From Leclercia adecarboxylata (GTDB lineage: Bacteria; Pseudomonadota; Gammaproteobacteria; Enterobacterales; Enterobacteriaceae): a stretch of 64,000 nt of DNA. The notes below the pieces were generated by a model. The model searched no databases. It worked only from the letters and a program-made list of their open reading frames with translations, and was not told where the DNA came from. The DNA lies in contig NZ_CP035381.1 in the NCBI RefSeq assembly GCF_006874705.1, forward strand, positions 1 to 64,000, written 5' to 3'. A program made the translations under genes and the position numbers. Shown piece by piece: positions 17,007 through 26,241 of the stretch. Numbering within the stretch: position 1 is the first letter of the stretch; each line of letters opens with the position of its first letter.

Positions 17007-17022
17007 CTGTTTTTTTATACAG
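17007..17022 (-). promoter_or_regulatory. LexA box of qnrB
   Basis: CTGTTTTTTTATACAG fits the CTGT-N8-ACAG LexA consensus and lies 8 bp upstream of the qnrB start. It predicts SOS induction, including by fluoroquinolones themselves. Confidence 0.92.
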
Positions 17023-17092
17023 TAATGGCGTCATGGTAAACCCTGATGGGGTTATGCGTCAAATCCGCCAATATGACATCTGCAAATGTGCG

Positions 17093-17189
17093 TTAAATCT
17101 GGTGTTTTTTCAGCAAAGCGCGAAGCTGATGGTAAGTCAGCCCCAGTAATTCAGCGGCTTTTTTCTGGTTAAATTTTGCCTGCTGTAAG
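17093..17189 (-). pseudogene. C-terminal fragment of pspF
   Basis: About 32 codons remain: [18 protein letters not shown] and YHQLRALLKKHQI. This is the Fis-type helix-turn-helix end of the phage-shock activator PspF. The rest was lost at the junction to 3'-CS copy 2 at about 17190. pspF next to qnrB is the Citrobacter chromosomal arrangement. Confidence 0.75.
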
Positions 17190-17228
17190 CCGTGCATAAT
17201 AAGCCCTACACAAATTGGGAGATATATC

Positions 17229-17576
17229 ATGAAAGGCTGGCTTTTTCTTGTTATCGCAATAGTTGGCGAAGTAATCGCAACATCCGCATTAAAATCTAGC
17301 GAGGGCTTTACTAAGCTTGCCCCTTCCGCCGTTGTCATAATCGGTTATGGCATCGCATTTTATTTTCTTTCTCTGGTTCTGAAATCCATCCCTGTCGGTG
17401 TTGCTTATGCAGTCTGGTCGGGACTCGGCGTCGTCATAATTACAGCCATTGCCTGGTTGCTTCATGGGCAAAAGCTTGATGCGTGGGGCTTTGTAGGTAT
17501 GGGGCTCATAATTGCTGCCTTTTTGCTCGCCCGATCCCCATCGTGGAAGTCGCTGCGGAGGCCGACGCCATGGTGA
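17229..17576 (+). CDS. qacEdelta1: QacEdelta1 (3'-CS copy 2)
   Basis: The protein is identical to the copy at 11763-12110 (115 residues, three intact SMR helices, fourth replaced). It overlaps the second sul1 by 7 bp. Only the last 38 bp of its usual leader remain upstream, so its transcription depends on sequence in the pspF fragment or beyond. The repeated 3'-CS allows recombination that would delete ISCR1-qnrB. Confidence 0.97.
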   Translation: MKGWLFLVIAIVGEVIATSALKSSEGFTKLAPSAVVIIGYGIAFYFLSLVLKSIPVGVAYAVWSGLGVVIITAIAWLLHGQKLDAWGFVGMGLIIAAFLLARSPSWKSLRRPTPW

Positions 17577-18409
17577 CGGTGTTCGGCATTCTGAATCTCA
17601 CCGAGGACTCCTTCTTCGATGAGAGCCGGCGGCTAGACCCCGCCGGCGCTGTCACCGCGGCGATCGAAATGCTGCGAGTCGGATCAGACGTCGTGGATGT
17701 CGGACCGGCCGCCAGCCATCCGGACGCGAGGCCTGTATCGCCGGCCGATGAGATCAGACGTATTGCGCCGCTCTTAGACGCCCTGTCCGATCAGATGCAC
17801 CGTGTTTCAATCGACAGCTTCCAACCGGAAACCCAGCGCTATGCGCTCAAGCGCGGCGTGGGCTACCTGAACGATATCCAAGGATTTCCTGACCCTGCGC
17901 TCTATCCCGATATTGCTGAGGCGGACTGCAGGCTGGTGGTTATGCACTCAGCGCAGCGGGATGGCATCGCCACCCGCACCGGTCACCTTCGACCCGAAGA
18001 CGCGCTCGACGAGATTGTGCGGTTCTTCGAGGCGCGGGTTTCCGCCTTGCGACGGAGCGGGGTCGCTGCCGACCGGCTCATCCTCGATCCGGGGATGGGA
18101 TTTTTCTTGAGCCCCGCACCGGAAACATCGCTGCACGTGCTGTCGAACCTTCAAAAGCTGAAGTCGGCGTTGGGGCTTCCGCTATTGGTCTCGGTGTCGC
18201 GGAAATCCTTCTTGGGCGCCACCGTTGGCCTTCCTGTAAAGGATCTGGGTCCAGCGAGCCTTGCGGCGGAACTTCACGCGATCGGCAATGGCGCTGACTA
18301 CGTCCGCACCCACGCGCCTGGAGATCTGCGAAGCGCAATCACCTTCTCGGAAACCCTCGCGAAATTTCGCAGTCGCGACGCCAGAGACCGAGGGTTAGAT
18401 CATGCCTAG
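17570..18409 (+). CDS. sul1: Dihydropteroate synthase Sul1 (copy 2)
   Basis: The protein is identical to copy 1: 279 residues with the [16 protein letters not shown] and SVSRKSFLG motifs. This copy is followed by the usual continuation of the 3'-CS, including orf5. Two complete sul1 genes may raise enzyme dose, though one suffices for sulfonamide resistance. Confidence 0.97.
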   Translation: MVTVFGILNLTEDSFFDESRRLDPAGAVTAAIEMLRVGSDVVDVGPAASHPDARPVSPADEIRRIAPLLDALSDQMHRVSIDSFQPETQRYALKRGVGYLNDIQGFPDPALYPDIAEADCRLVVMHSAQRDGIATRTGHLRPEDALDEIVRFFEARVSALRRSGVAADRLILDPGMGFFLSPAPETSLHVLSNLQKLKSALGLPLLVSVSRKSFLGATVGLPVKDLGPASLAAELHAIGNGADYVRTHAPGDLRSAITFSETLAKFRSRDARDRGLDHA

Positions 18410-18536
18410 CATTCACCTTCCGGCCGCCCGCTAGCGGACCCTGGTCAGGTTCCGCGAAGGTGGGCGCAGACATGCTGGGCTCGTCAGGATCAAACTGCAC
18501 TATGAGGCGGCGGTTCATACCGCGCCAGGGGAGCGA

Positions 18537-19037
18537 ATGGACAGCGAGGAGCCTCCGAACGTTCGGGTCGCCTGCTCGGGTGATATCGACGAGGTTGTGC
18601 GGCTGATGCACGACGCTGCGGCGTGGATGTCCGCCAAGGGAACGCCCGCCTGGGACGTCGCGCGGATCGACCGGACATTCGCGGAGACCTTCGTCCTGAG
18701 ATCCGAGCTCCTAGTCGCGAGTTGCAGCGACGGCATCGTCGGCTGTTGCACCTTGTCGGCCGAGGATCCCGAGTTCTGGCCCGACGCCCTCAAGGGGGAG
18801 GCCGCATATCTGCACAAGCTCGCGGTGCGACGGACACATGCGGGCCGGGGTGTCAGCTCCGCGCTGATCGAGGCTTGCCGCCATGCCGCGCGAACGCAGG
18901 GGTGCGCCAAGCTGCGGCTCGACTGCCACCCGAACCTGCGTGGCCTATACGAGCGGCTCGGATTCACCCACGTCGACACTTTCAATCCCGGCTGGGATCC
19001 AACCTTCATCGCAGAACGCCTAGAACTCGAAATCTAA
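18537..19037 (+). CDS. Orf5, GNAT-family acetyltransferase of the 3'-CS
   Basis: The 166-residue putative N-acetyltransferase is the familiar orf5 of class 1 integrons. The GNAT acetyl-CoA motif appears as KLAVRRTHAGRGVSSALIEA (about 101-120). The late segment LYERLGFTHVDTF is also typical. No substrate is known. Start ATG at 18537 follows GGGGAGCGA. It is downstream of sul1 and likely co-transcribed. The tail 19038-19359 contains no gene I can support and is the remnant of the 3'-CS before IRt. Confidence 0.88.
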   Translation: MDSEEPPNVRVACSGDIDEVVRLMHDAAAWMSAKGTPAWDVARIDRTFAETFVLRSELLVASCSDGIVGCCTLSAEDPEFWPDALKGEAAYLHKLAVRRTHAGRGVSSALIEACRHAARTQGCAKLRLDCHPNLRGLYERLGFTHVDTFNPGWDPTFIAERLELEI

Positions 19038-19359
19038 CGTCCGTTCGGGCATCGAGGTCCATGTCGGGGTGGGACGGGCCCGTGGCTTCAAGATCACTTG
19101 CAGTCCGACCGCGATGTCTTGGTTGCGCGAGAGGTTGTCGATATCCTCCACTTCCATCATCAACCCTGGATAATGCCGCCGCCGTCATCGCCGCCGACGC
19201 CCGTGCCGGGCTTTTCGGGCCTGTCAGGCTTGCTCGGCCTTCAGCCTGCCTGGGCGAGATCTCCGGCGGACGGATTAACGGCGGAGCTTCGCCGCCTTTC
19301 GTGCGTGTGAAGGCCGAAGATAGTTCTCTCAAAAACATCCGTTTATGAGAGATACCAAA

Positions 19360-19482
19360 TGTCATTTTCAGAAGACGACTGCACCAGTTGATTGGGCGTA
19401 ATGGCTGTTGTGCAGCCAGCTCCTGACAGTTCAATATCAGAAGTGATCTGCACCAATCTCGACTATGCTCAATACTCGTGTG
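19360..19482 (+). repeat. IRt terminal segment, inner copy
   Basis: About 123 bp beginning TGTCATTTTCAGAAGACG. It recurs in inverted orientation at 20393-20514 on the far side of IS6100, the known IRt-IS6100-IRt arrangement. Confidence 0.9.
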
Positions 19483-20362
19483 GGCTCTGTTGCAAAAATC
19501 GTGAAGCTTGAGCATGCTTGGCGGAGATTGGACGGACGGAACGATGACGGATTTCAAGTGGCGCCATTTCCAGGGTGATGTGATCCTGTGGGCGGTGCGC
19601 TGGTATTGTCGCTATCCGATCAGCTATCGCGACCTTGAGGAAATGCTGGCGGAACGCGGCATTTCGGTCGACCATACGACGATCTATCGCTGGGTCCAGT
19701 GCTACGCCCCGGAGATGGAGAAGCGGCTGCGCTGGTTCTGGCGGCGTGGCTTTGATCCGAGCTGGCGCCTGGATGAAACCTACGTCAAGGTGCGGGGCAA
19801 GTGGACCTACCTGTACCGGGCAGTCGACAAGCGGGGCGACACGATCGATTTCTACCTGTCGCCGACCCGCAGCGCCAAGGCAGCGAAGCGGTTCCTGGGC
19901 AAGGCCCTGCGAGGCCTGAAGCACTGGGAAAAGCCTGCCACGCTCAATACCGACAAAGCGCCGAGCTATGGTGCAGCGATCACCGAATTGAAGCGCGAAG
20001 GAAAGCTGGACCGGGAGACGGCCCACCGGCAGGTGAAGTATCTCAATAACGTGATCGAGGCCGATCACGGAAAGCTCAAGATACTGATCAAGCCGGTGCG
20101 CGGTTTCAAATCGATCCCCACGGCCTATGCCACGATCAAGGGATTCGAAGTCATGCGAGCCCTGCGCAAAGGACAGGCTCGCCCCTGGTGCCTGCAGCCC
20201 GGCATCAGGGGCGAGGTGCGCCTTGTGGAGAGAGCTTTTGGCATTGGGCCCTCGGCGCTGACGGAGGCCATGGGCATGCTCAACCACCATTTCGCAGCAG
20301 CCGCCTGATCGGCGCAGAGCGACAGCCTACCTCTGACTGCCGCCAATCTTTGCAACAGAGCC
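19483..20362 (+). mobile_element. IS6100
   Basis: An 880-bp IS6-family element with terminal repeats GGCTCTGTTGCAAA at both ends, in the correct inverted orientation. It carries one transposase gene. It sits between inverted copies of the Tn402 IRt end. Confidence 0.97.
19544..20308 (+). CDS. IS6100 transposase
   Basis: The IS6-family DDE transposase of about 254 residues (ATG at 19544, MTDFKWRHFQGDVI) drives replicative transposition and cointegrate formation. The zinc-finger/HTH region SYRDLEEMLAERGISVDHTT is followed by the catalytic Asp in RLDETYVKVRG, then NTDKAPSYGAA and the Glu in VIEADHGKLK. The longer frame from 19508 adds 12 residues without a better ribosome site. Confidence 0.95.
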   Translation: MTDFKWRHFQGDVILWAVRWYCRYPISYRDLEEMLAERGISVDHTTIYRWVQCYAPEMEKRLRWFWRRGFDPSWRLDETYVKVRGKWTYLYRAVDKRGDTIDFYLSPTRSAKAAKRFLGKALRGLKHWEKPATLNTDKAPSYGAAITELKREGKLDRETAHRQVKYLNNVIEADHGKLKILIKPVRGFKSIPTAYATIKGFEVMRALRKGQARPWCLQPGIRGEVRLVERAFGIGPSALTEAMGMLNHHFAAAA

Positions 20363-20392
20363 TCCGTCGCCATGCTCACCTCGCTTTGGTGC

Positions 20393-20514
20393 ACACGAGT
20401 ATTGAGCATAGTCGAGATTGGTGCAGATCACTTCTGATATTGAACTGTCAGGAGCTGGCTGCACAACAGCCATTACGCCCAATCAACTGGTGCAGTCGTC
20501 TTCTGAAAATGACA
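20393..20514 (-). repeat. IRt terminal segment, outer copy (integron right end)
   Basis: This is an inverted copy of 19360-19482, ending in ...AAAATGACA at 20514. It is followed by the target duplication CTGTT at 20515-20519, so this is the outer end used in transposition. Confidence 0.9.
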
Positions 20515-20568
20515 CTGTTTGTATATAATCATGAAAAAATGGTGAGTAGAGTTTCAGGGTAACAGGGG

Positions 20569-21783
20569 ATGCTTATGTCGGTTTTCCACAACTGGCTACT
20601 TGAGATCGCATGTGAGAATTACTTCGTCTACATCAAACGCCTTTCCGCCAACGATACCGGCGCAACAGGTGGTCACCAGGTAGGGCTTTATATCCCTTCA
20701 GGTATCGTTGAAAAACTCTTTCCGTCTATCAACCATACCCGTGAACTGAACCCTTCGGTTTTTCTCACCGCACATGTGTCATCGCATGATTGCCCTGACA
20801 GCGAAGCCAGGGCAATTTATTATAACAGCCGTCATTTTGGTAAAACCCGGAATGAAAAAAGGATTACCCGCTGGGGTAGAGGCAGCCCACTTCAGGATCC
20901 TGAAAATACAGGGGCTCTGACGCTCCTGGCTTTCAAGCTTGATGAGCAAGGGGGGGACTGTAAGGAAGTAAATATTTGGGTATGCGCCAGCACTGATGAA
21001 GAGGACGTCATTGAGACCGCTATTGGTGAAGTTATACCCGGAGCGCTTATATCCGGCCCCGCAGGACAGATTCTAGGCGGACTATCTCTACAGCAAGCGC
21101 CAGTAAATCATAAATATATTCTACCTGAAGACTGGCACCTGCGCTTTCCGTCGGGAAGTGAAATTATTCAGTATGCAGCCAGCCATTATGTGAAAAATTC
21201 CCTTGATCCGGATGAGCAACTTCTTGACCGCCGGCGCGTGGAGTACGACATATTTCTATTGGTTGAGGAACTGCATGTTCTGGATATCATCCGGAAAGGA
21301 TTTGGCTCTGTGGATGAATTTATTGCGCTGGCCAATTCTGTCAGCAATCGCCGTAAATCCAGAGCCGGGAAGTCGCTGGAACTGCACCTGGAGCATCTAT
21401 TCATTGAGCACGGCCTGCGACACTTTGCGACGCAGGCCATCACAGAAGGTAATAAAAAACCCGATTTCCTTTTCCCTTCCGCAGGGGCTTACCACGATAC
21501 TGAGTTTCCCGTAGAAAATCTGCGCATGCTGGCAGTCAAGACTACCTGTAAGGATCGCTGGCGTCAGATACTGAATGAGGCCGATAAAATTCATCAGGTG
21601 CATCTGTTTACACTCCAGGAGGGAGTTTCTCTGGCTCAATATCGGGAGATGCGGGAGTCGGGTGTCAGATTGGTCGTGCCATCATCTCTGCACAAAAAAT
21701 ACCCGGAGGCGGTGAGAGCTGAGCTAATGACGCTAGGTGCGTTTATTGCTGAGCTGACAGGGCTTTACGCAGATATTCCATAG
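20569..21783 (+). CDS. ecoRIIR: Type II restriction endonuclease EcoRII
   Basis: The protein of 404 residues (402 from the internal ATG at 20575, which is better spaced from AGGGG) matches EcoRII. EcoRII cleaves before CCWGG and needs two sites for activity. The N-terminal effector-DNA-binding domain is followed by a C-terminal PD-(D/E)XK-type core with KKPDFLFP and KTTCKDRW. It converges with its methylase at 21817, separated by 33 bp, as in the original EcoRII system from an IncN plasmid. The integron end lies 55 bp upstream of the start, so the promoter region is short. It should cut unmethylated incoming DNA; hosts with Dcm methylation carry protected sites. Confidence 0.97.
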   Translation: MLMSVFHNWLLEIACENYFVYIKRLSANDTGATGGHQVGLYIPSGIVEKLFPSINHTRELNPSVFLTAHVSSHDCPDSEARAIYYNSRHFGKTRNEKRITRWGRGSPLQDPENTGALTLLAFKLDEQGGDCKEVNIWVCASTDEEDVIETAIGEVIPGALISGPAGQILGGLSLQQAPVNHKYILPEDWHLRFPSGSEIIQYAASHYVKNSLDPDEQLLDRRRVEYDIFLLVEELHVLDIIRKGFGSVDEFIALANSVSNRRKSRAGKSLELHLEHLFIEHGLRHFATQAITEGNKKPDFLFPSAGAYHDTEFPVENLRMLAVKTTCKDRWRQILNEADKIHQVHLFTLQEGVSLAQYREMRESGVRLVVPSSLHKKYPEAVRAELMTLGAFIAELTGLYADIP

Positions 21784-21816
21784 ATTATCTCCCGGCATAA
21801 ATACCGGGAGGAGCGA

Positions 21817-23250
21817 TCAGATTCGTTCAACCTTGCACGAATCGGCATTAACCGCTTTCAGGATATAAGGTTCAAGCAGTTTGGCTACGGCTTCAAACAC
21901 GGGCACCACTACGGAGTTACCGAACTGCCTGTACGACTGAGTGTCTGACACAGGAATGCGAAAAGGCCTGCCATCTACTTTTTCAAAACCCATAAGGCGC
22001 GCGCACTCTCGCGGAGTCAGCCTGCGGGGCCGATGCGCCTGATTTTCTTCGTTCGCGAAGTCTGTTTCACCTGTGGCCATATCCCAGCCACGGTCTATCA
22101 GAATTTCAGACCCGTCTTTGTGATAGCGAGCAGAAAGCGTACGGGCAATGCTTTCTTTATTTTCAGGATTAACGAGGCCAAAACCGAATCCGTTACCCTT
22201 AGCTGCGTGCTTTTTGGCGTAGTTATAGAGATACTCCCAGAGTTTCGGCGTCAGTATATATTTGCTGTCAACCACGGGTTCCAGCAGTTCGCCAAATGAC
22301 GGACGCTGTTCCGGATAAAAACGACTAATATCGCGCAGGGTAAAGCCCTGGTGAATGTTCAGATCACGGCGGAAACCGACCAAAACGATACGTTCTCGGT
22401 GCTGAGGTAAAAAGTGTTTTCCGTCGATAACTTTAGGATCGTTTTTGCCCATCTCAGCTGCATCCGCAACTTCATAGCCAAGTTCGTCGAGGGTATCCAT
22501 GATGACTTTAAAGGTTTTACCCTTGTCATGGCTCTTCAGGTTTTTAACGTTTTCAAGAACAAAGATGGCAGGTTTTTTTGCGCGGATAATACGCGCCACA
22601 TCGAAGAAAAGCGTTCCCTGAGCCTCACATTCGAAACCATGCGCGCGCCCGAGCGAGTTTTTCTTGCTTACGCCCGCAAGGCTGAACGGTTGACAGGGGA
22701 AACCTGCTAGAAGTACATCATGATCCGGCACATGCTCATTAATGTAAGCATAGGCATCGTTTTCAGGTACTTCAGGTTTATCACTGAGCGTGACTTCCCG
22801 AATATCTAGATTGAAAGTGTGTTCCTGAGCATCGTTAAACCAGTTAGCTTTATATGTGCGCACAGCCTCTTTATTCCATTCACTGGTAAAAACGCACTGG
22901 CCACCGATGGTTTCGAAGCCCTTCCGTATACCTCCAATCCCAGCAAACAGGTCAATAAACCGGAAGGCATAGTCAGGGTGATGTGCAGGCGCTTCCGGAA
23001 GCATTTTTCGTAGAAGTTCCTCTTCGGCTAACGTCAGCGTCTTAGGTGAGCACTTACCATTAATCCAGCGATTAAGAGTCTCGCGACTCCACTCATTTTT
23101 ACCAACTTTTCTAAGCAGTTCAGCCACGTACTTCTGGTCATAGATTTCCAGCACCTGCCCGAGCAGCTTTTTATCATTTTCCTGTCGCAGTTGTTCTTCC
23201 GCTTCTGCTTTCTCAAGCAGATCCTGCGCCAGTAATTCAAATTCAGACAT
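21817..23250 (-). CDS. ecoRIIM: DNA cytosine-C5 methyltransferase M.EcoRII
   Basis: The methylase of 477 residues modifies the inner cytosine of CCWGG and protects against EcoRII. An N-terminal regulatory region (about 1-90, with [19 protein letters not shown] resembling a helix-turn-helix) is known in this enzyme to repress its own gene. The catalytic motifs follow: [15 protein letters not shown] (I), GFPCQPFS with the nucleophilic Cys (IV), LENVKNL (VI), [10 protein letters not shown] (VIII) and [10 protein letters not shown] (X). Start at 23250 (MSEFELL) follows GGAGG. Its start is divergent from nothing nearby; an IS1 fragment lies upstream at 23345. Confidence 0.97.
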
Positions 23251-23344
23251 ATTGCCTCCATTGGGTCTTATGGGTGAAACTGTATCACTCATTTGACCCA
23301 GATTGAATGTTTTTATCTGGATATTTAAACAGGTTTATTGTTAG

Positions 23345-23636
23345 GTAACGCACGTTGGCCACGCTGGAGCGTCTTCTGGGCCTGCTGTCGGCCTTTGAGG
23401 TCGTGGTATGGATGACGGATGGCTGGCCGCTGTATGAATCCCGCCTGAAGGGAAAGCTGCACGTTATCAGCAAGCGTTACACTCAGCGCATTGAGCGACA
23501 TAACCTGAATCTGAGACAACATCTGGCAAGGCTGGGACGGAAGTCACTGTCGTTCTCAAAATCGGTGGAGCTGCATGACAAGGTCATCGGGCATTATCTG
23601 AACATAAAACACTATCAGTAAGTTGGAGTCATTACC
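23345..23636 (+). mobile_element. IS1 3'-end fragment
   Basis: It contains the last part of insB (from [20 protein letters not shown] to the stop) and the right terminal repeat ending GTTGGAGTCATTACC at 23636. The left part of the element is missing. Its terminal repeat supplies the stop codon for the gene at 23632-23838. Confidence 0.88.
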
Positions 23637-23838
23637 GGTTCTCTTTGTCTTTTAGTGATTCTATAAACCTCATTACGTCTGAATATAAAAATCTATTATT
23701 TGATTTATGTGGCTCATGAGGTTGTGGGATGGTCTTGTTTTTGAATGTGCCAGTTTTCTTAATGGCAAAGATTAACTCACCTTCTGTTATTCCTAACATT
23801 TCAGCAAATGTTTTTGCTTCTATAGTTACTGACTTCAT
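23632..23838 (-). CDS. Small hypothetical protein, C-terminus cut by IS1
   Basis: The 68-residue product (MKSVTIEAKTFAEMLGITEG...) starts 5 bp after the stop of the upstream nuclease fragment, so the two formed an operon. The helix pattern AKTFAEMLGITEGELIFAIKK suggests a small DNA-binding fold of MerR/excisionase type, but no family is recognised. The last codon and stop lie within the IS1 terminal repeat, so the natural C-terminus was probably lost. It may be a regulator or partner of the nuclease; this is only inferred from adjacency. Confidence 0.5.
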   Translation of the reverse strand: MKSVTIEAKTFAEMLGITEGELIFAIKKTGTFKNKTIPQPHEPHKSNNRFLYSDVMRFIESLKDKENR

Positions 23839-23842
23839 TTAA

Positions 23843-24316
23843 TTAACTCTCATGGTATCGATTTTCTTTACCGGCATCTTTAACAATGGTGCTCGTTTCT
23901 AGTGTTGCTGCGGTACGCTTCATCATCGTCTGCGGGGCGGTTGCGATAGTGAAGGAGCTGCCGGGCGTGAGCAAATCTATCAGGCGCTGGCCGCTGATAA
24001 TCTCCATCCGTTCACTGGCAATACTGACAGATTTTGAACCTGCGCCGGTTTTCCCGGTATGGCAAAACAGACCGCGACAGTTATGACGTTTAAGCAACTT
24101 CTCGAACTCCTGTACGTGCTGTAAAGCAATATGGCCGCGATAGCGTTTAGCCTGAATAAGATAGCGATATTTTCCTATTATTACCTGGCCGTCAATGCCT
24201 CCATCGCCGGTATAGCGTTTGTTTCTGATGGTTCTGAAGCCATGCGCTTCAAATCCTTCCAGCAACAGTTCTTCAAACACAAAAGGATCAATTTTCCTCA
24301 GGTAGTTAATTTTTTG
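23843..24316 (-). pseudogene. Mrr-type restriction endonuclease, 5'-truncated by IS26
   Basis: About 157 codons remain. KIDPFVFEELLLEGFEAHGF is the usual opening of the Mrr catalytic domain. GDGGIDGQVIIG...YLIQAKRY gives the D-x(n)-QxK nuclease core. Such enzymes cleave methylated or foreign DNA. The N-terminus (any specificity domain) and the start codon are missing because IS26 begins at 24317. A continuous frame into IS26 exists, but it is a chance fusion. Even with intact catalytic residues the fragment is probably not expressed properly. Confidence 0.8.
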
Positions 24317-25136
24317 GGCACTGTTGCAAATAGTCGGTGGTGATAAACTTATCATCCCCTTTTGCTGATGGAGCTGCACATGAACCCATTCAAAGGCCGG
24401 CATTTTCAGCGTGACATCATTCTGTGGGCCGTACGCTGGTACTGCAAATACGGCATCAGTTACCGTGAGCTGCAGGAGATGCTGGCTGAACGCGGAGTGA
24501 ATGTCGATCACTCCACGATTTACCGCTGGGTTCAGCGTTATGCGCCTGAAATGGAAAAACGGCTGCGCTGGTACTGGCGTAACCCTTCCGATCTTTGCCC
24601 GTGGCACATGGATGAAACCTACGTGAAGGTCAATGGCCGCTGGGCGTATCTGTACCGGGCCGTCGACAGCCGGGGCCGCACTGTCGATTTTTATCTCTCC
24701 TCCCGTCGTAACAGCAAAGCTGCATACCGGTTTCTGGGTAAAATCCTCAACAACGTGAAGAAGTGGCAGATCCCGCGATTCATCAACACGGATAAAGCGC
24801 CCGCCTATGGTCGCGCGCTTGCTCTGCTCAAACGCGAAGGCCGGTGCCCGTCTGACGTTGAACACCGACAGATTAAGTACCGGAACAACGTGATTGAATG
24901 CGATCATGGCAAACTGAAACGGATAATCGGCGCCACGCTGGGATTTAAATCCATGAAGACGGCTTACGCCACCATCAAAGGTATTGAGGTGATGCGTGCA
25001 CTACGCAAAGGCCAGGCCTCAGCATTTTATTATGGTGATCCCCTGGGCGAAATGCGCCTGGTAAGCAGAGTTTTTGAAATGTAAGGCCTTTGAATAAGAC
25101 AAAACGCTGCCTCATCGCTAACTTTGCAACAGTGCC
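24317..25136 (+). mobile_element. IS26, complete
   Basis: An 820-bp element with perfect GGCACTGTTGCAAA terminal repeats. The flanking 8-mers ATTTTTTG and CGCTCAGC differ, and a gene is truncated on each side. It therefore marks an IS26-mediated deletion or fusion rather than a simple insertion. Confidence 0.98.
24380..25084 (+). CDS. IS26 transposase
   Basis: The IS6-family DDE transposase has 234 residues, the standard IS26 length. The catalytic acidic residues lie in HMDETYVKVNGRW, NTDKAPAYGRAL and VIECDHGKLKR; a helix-turn-helix lies in SYRELQEMLAERGVNVDHST. It catalyses replicative copy-in and targeted conservative fusion between IS26 copies. Partial copies at both window edges have the opposite orientation to this one. 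Confidence 0.98.
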   Translation: MNPFKGRHFQRDIILWAVRWYCKYGISYRELQEMLAERGVNVDHSTIYRWVQRYAPEMEKRLRWYWRNPSDLCPWHMDETYVKVNGRWAYLYRAVDSRGRTVDFYLSSRRNSKAAYRFLGKILNNVKKWQIPRFINTDKAPAYGRALALLKREGRCPSDVEHRQIKYRNNVIECDHGKLKRIIGATLGFKSMKTAYATIKGIEVMRALRKGQASAFYYGDPLGEMRLVSRVFEM

Positions 25137-25290
25137 CGCTCAGCTGGTTGGTAACTATTTTCAACCCGGACTCCAGATCACCTGGGCCAGCTTCAAGGCA
25201 GCGCCGCAGATACTCTGACCGATTACCACCTGAAACCAGGTCTATATAGGCCAAAAGTTCATCTGATACTTTTGCGGTTATTGTTGGCAT
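25137..25290 (-). pseudogene. Ribbon-helix-helix antitoxin-like gene, 3'-truncated by IS26
   Basis: The remaining 51 codons begin MPTITAKVSDELLAYIDLV and continue GGNRSEYLRRCLEA. This is a CopG/ParD-like strand plus two helices with NRSEYLR. The C-terminus is replaced by IS26 sequence. It could be an antitoxin or a small repressor; no toxin partner remains beside it. Confidence 0.6.
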
Positions 25291-25628
25291 TCAGTCCTCA
25301 CTTTGTGCATTTTTTAAACGAAAAAAGGGTGTCTAATACGGTGAAATCATAGTATTACCAAAGTAATAAATAAAAAATGTTTTAAATCAGTAAGTTAGAT
25401 TAGATTTGTAATACCTGGGTAATACCGCAGCATGGTTAAATTTGGTTTTTTTTCTTTTAAATCAGTGAGATAGCGTGATTTATCACGCTGCGTTAGGTGT
25501 ATAGCAGGTTAAGGGATAAAAAATCATCTTTTTTTGGTAGGGCGATCTCCGTAGGTTAAGGGTCATTTGGCTAAAAAGCGTCCTATTCTTTGATGGTCAT
25601 ACTTGCATGACCATCTGAGCAACCAAAA

Positions 25629-25787
25629 ACTACAGATAAACTACAGATAAACTACAGATAAACTACAAAAAACGTTTTGCCTTAGTGTTGGAAGACTACA
25701 AATAGACTACAATAAAACTACAAAGAAACTACAAAAAACGTGACAGACTACAAATAGACTACAAGAAAACTACAGATAAACTACAAA
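25629..25787 (+). repeat. Direct repeats of ACTACA in 11-bp phase (stb-type DRs)
   Basis: ACTACAGATAA is repeated at 11-bp steps from 25629. Two further groups of ACTACAAATAG or ACTACAAAG type follow up to 25787. Each group ends in ACAAAAAACG or a similar sequence. They lie just upstream of the stb-like operon. StbA of R388 is known to bind upstream 9-bp repeats spaced by 2 bp, the same 11-bp phasing, so a partition or regulatory site is inferred. The rest of 25291-25846 shows no gene. Confidence 0.7.
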
Positions 25788-25846
25788 ACTCGATTGACCC
25801 CTTCTTACGAGTGTTGTAGAGTCATTTTCATACAACGGAGGGGGTT

Positions 25847-26233
25847 ATGAATAAACCAGCAGATCTGAAACCCCGCAACTTATCGGCTGCTGTCAGATTG
25901 CGCCTAAATGAAATCGAGAACTGGCTGGACAGAGGGCTAACGCGGCATGAAATTGCTGAAATCCTCGACAGCGAATACAGCTTTTCGGTAACAGCCAAAG
26001 GGCTTGAGATGGCACTGTATAGAACGCGGCAAAACCGAAAAAATGTATTGCACAATACACATGATAAGAGTAGCGCGAAGGGTGCAGCGGAAAGTGTATT
26101 GCACAATACACAACCGTCTGAGCCTGAAGCGCAGGAAAGTGAAAAAGCAGAGAGTCCCGGCATTATTGATAAAGAATTCTTCAATAAAATCGGTGAGAAT
26201 TTCGACCCTAAGAAGTTCAACAAAAAATTCTGA
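25847..26233 (+). CDS. StbA-like plasmid stability / DNA-binding protein
   Basis: The 128-residue protein contains a helix-turn-helix-like region, NWLDRGLTRHEIAEILDSEY (about 23-42), and a hydrophilic tail. It is the first gene of a two-gene operon with the StbB-like fragment 8 bp downstream, and lies 60 bp after 11-bp direct repeats. By position it corresponds to StbA, which binds such repeats, secures even plasmid placement and represses its operon. Sequence-level homology is not certain. Start ATG at 25847 follows GGAGGG. Confidence 0.55.
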   Translation: MNKPADLKPRNLSAAVRLRLNEIENWLDRGLTRHEIAEILDSEYSFSVTAKGLEMALYRTRQNRKNVLHNTHDKSSAKGAAESVLHNTQPSEPEAQESEKAESPGIIDKEFFNKIGENFDPKKFNKKF

Positions 26234-26241
26234 GGTGATTT

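Larger units (their letters stand above)
7404..20514. mobile_element. Tn402-type complex class 1 integron with ISCR1 and IS6100
   Basis: IRi (TGTCGTTTTCAGAAGACG...) starts at 7404 and IRt (TGTCATTTTCAGAAGACG, complement) ends at 20514. Both ends are flanked by the same 5 bp, CTGTT (7399-7403 and 20515-20519), so the element arrived as one unit. Order: intI1, four gene cassettes, 3'-CS copy 1, ISCR1, a Citrobacter-type sdr-qnrB-pspF' segment, 3'-CS copy 2, orf5, IS6100. It has no tni transposition genes and would depend on functions supplied in trans. IS6100 is flanked by inverted copies of the terminal segment (19360-19482 and 20393-20514). Confidence 0.95.

Noticed and set aside
23843..24907. 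A single 354-codon protein
   Set aside because: Its first two thirds are the antisense of the IS26 transposase gene; only the part left of 24317 is a real (truncated) Mrr-type gene.
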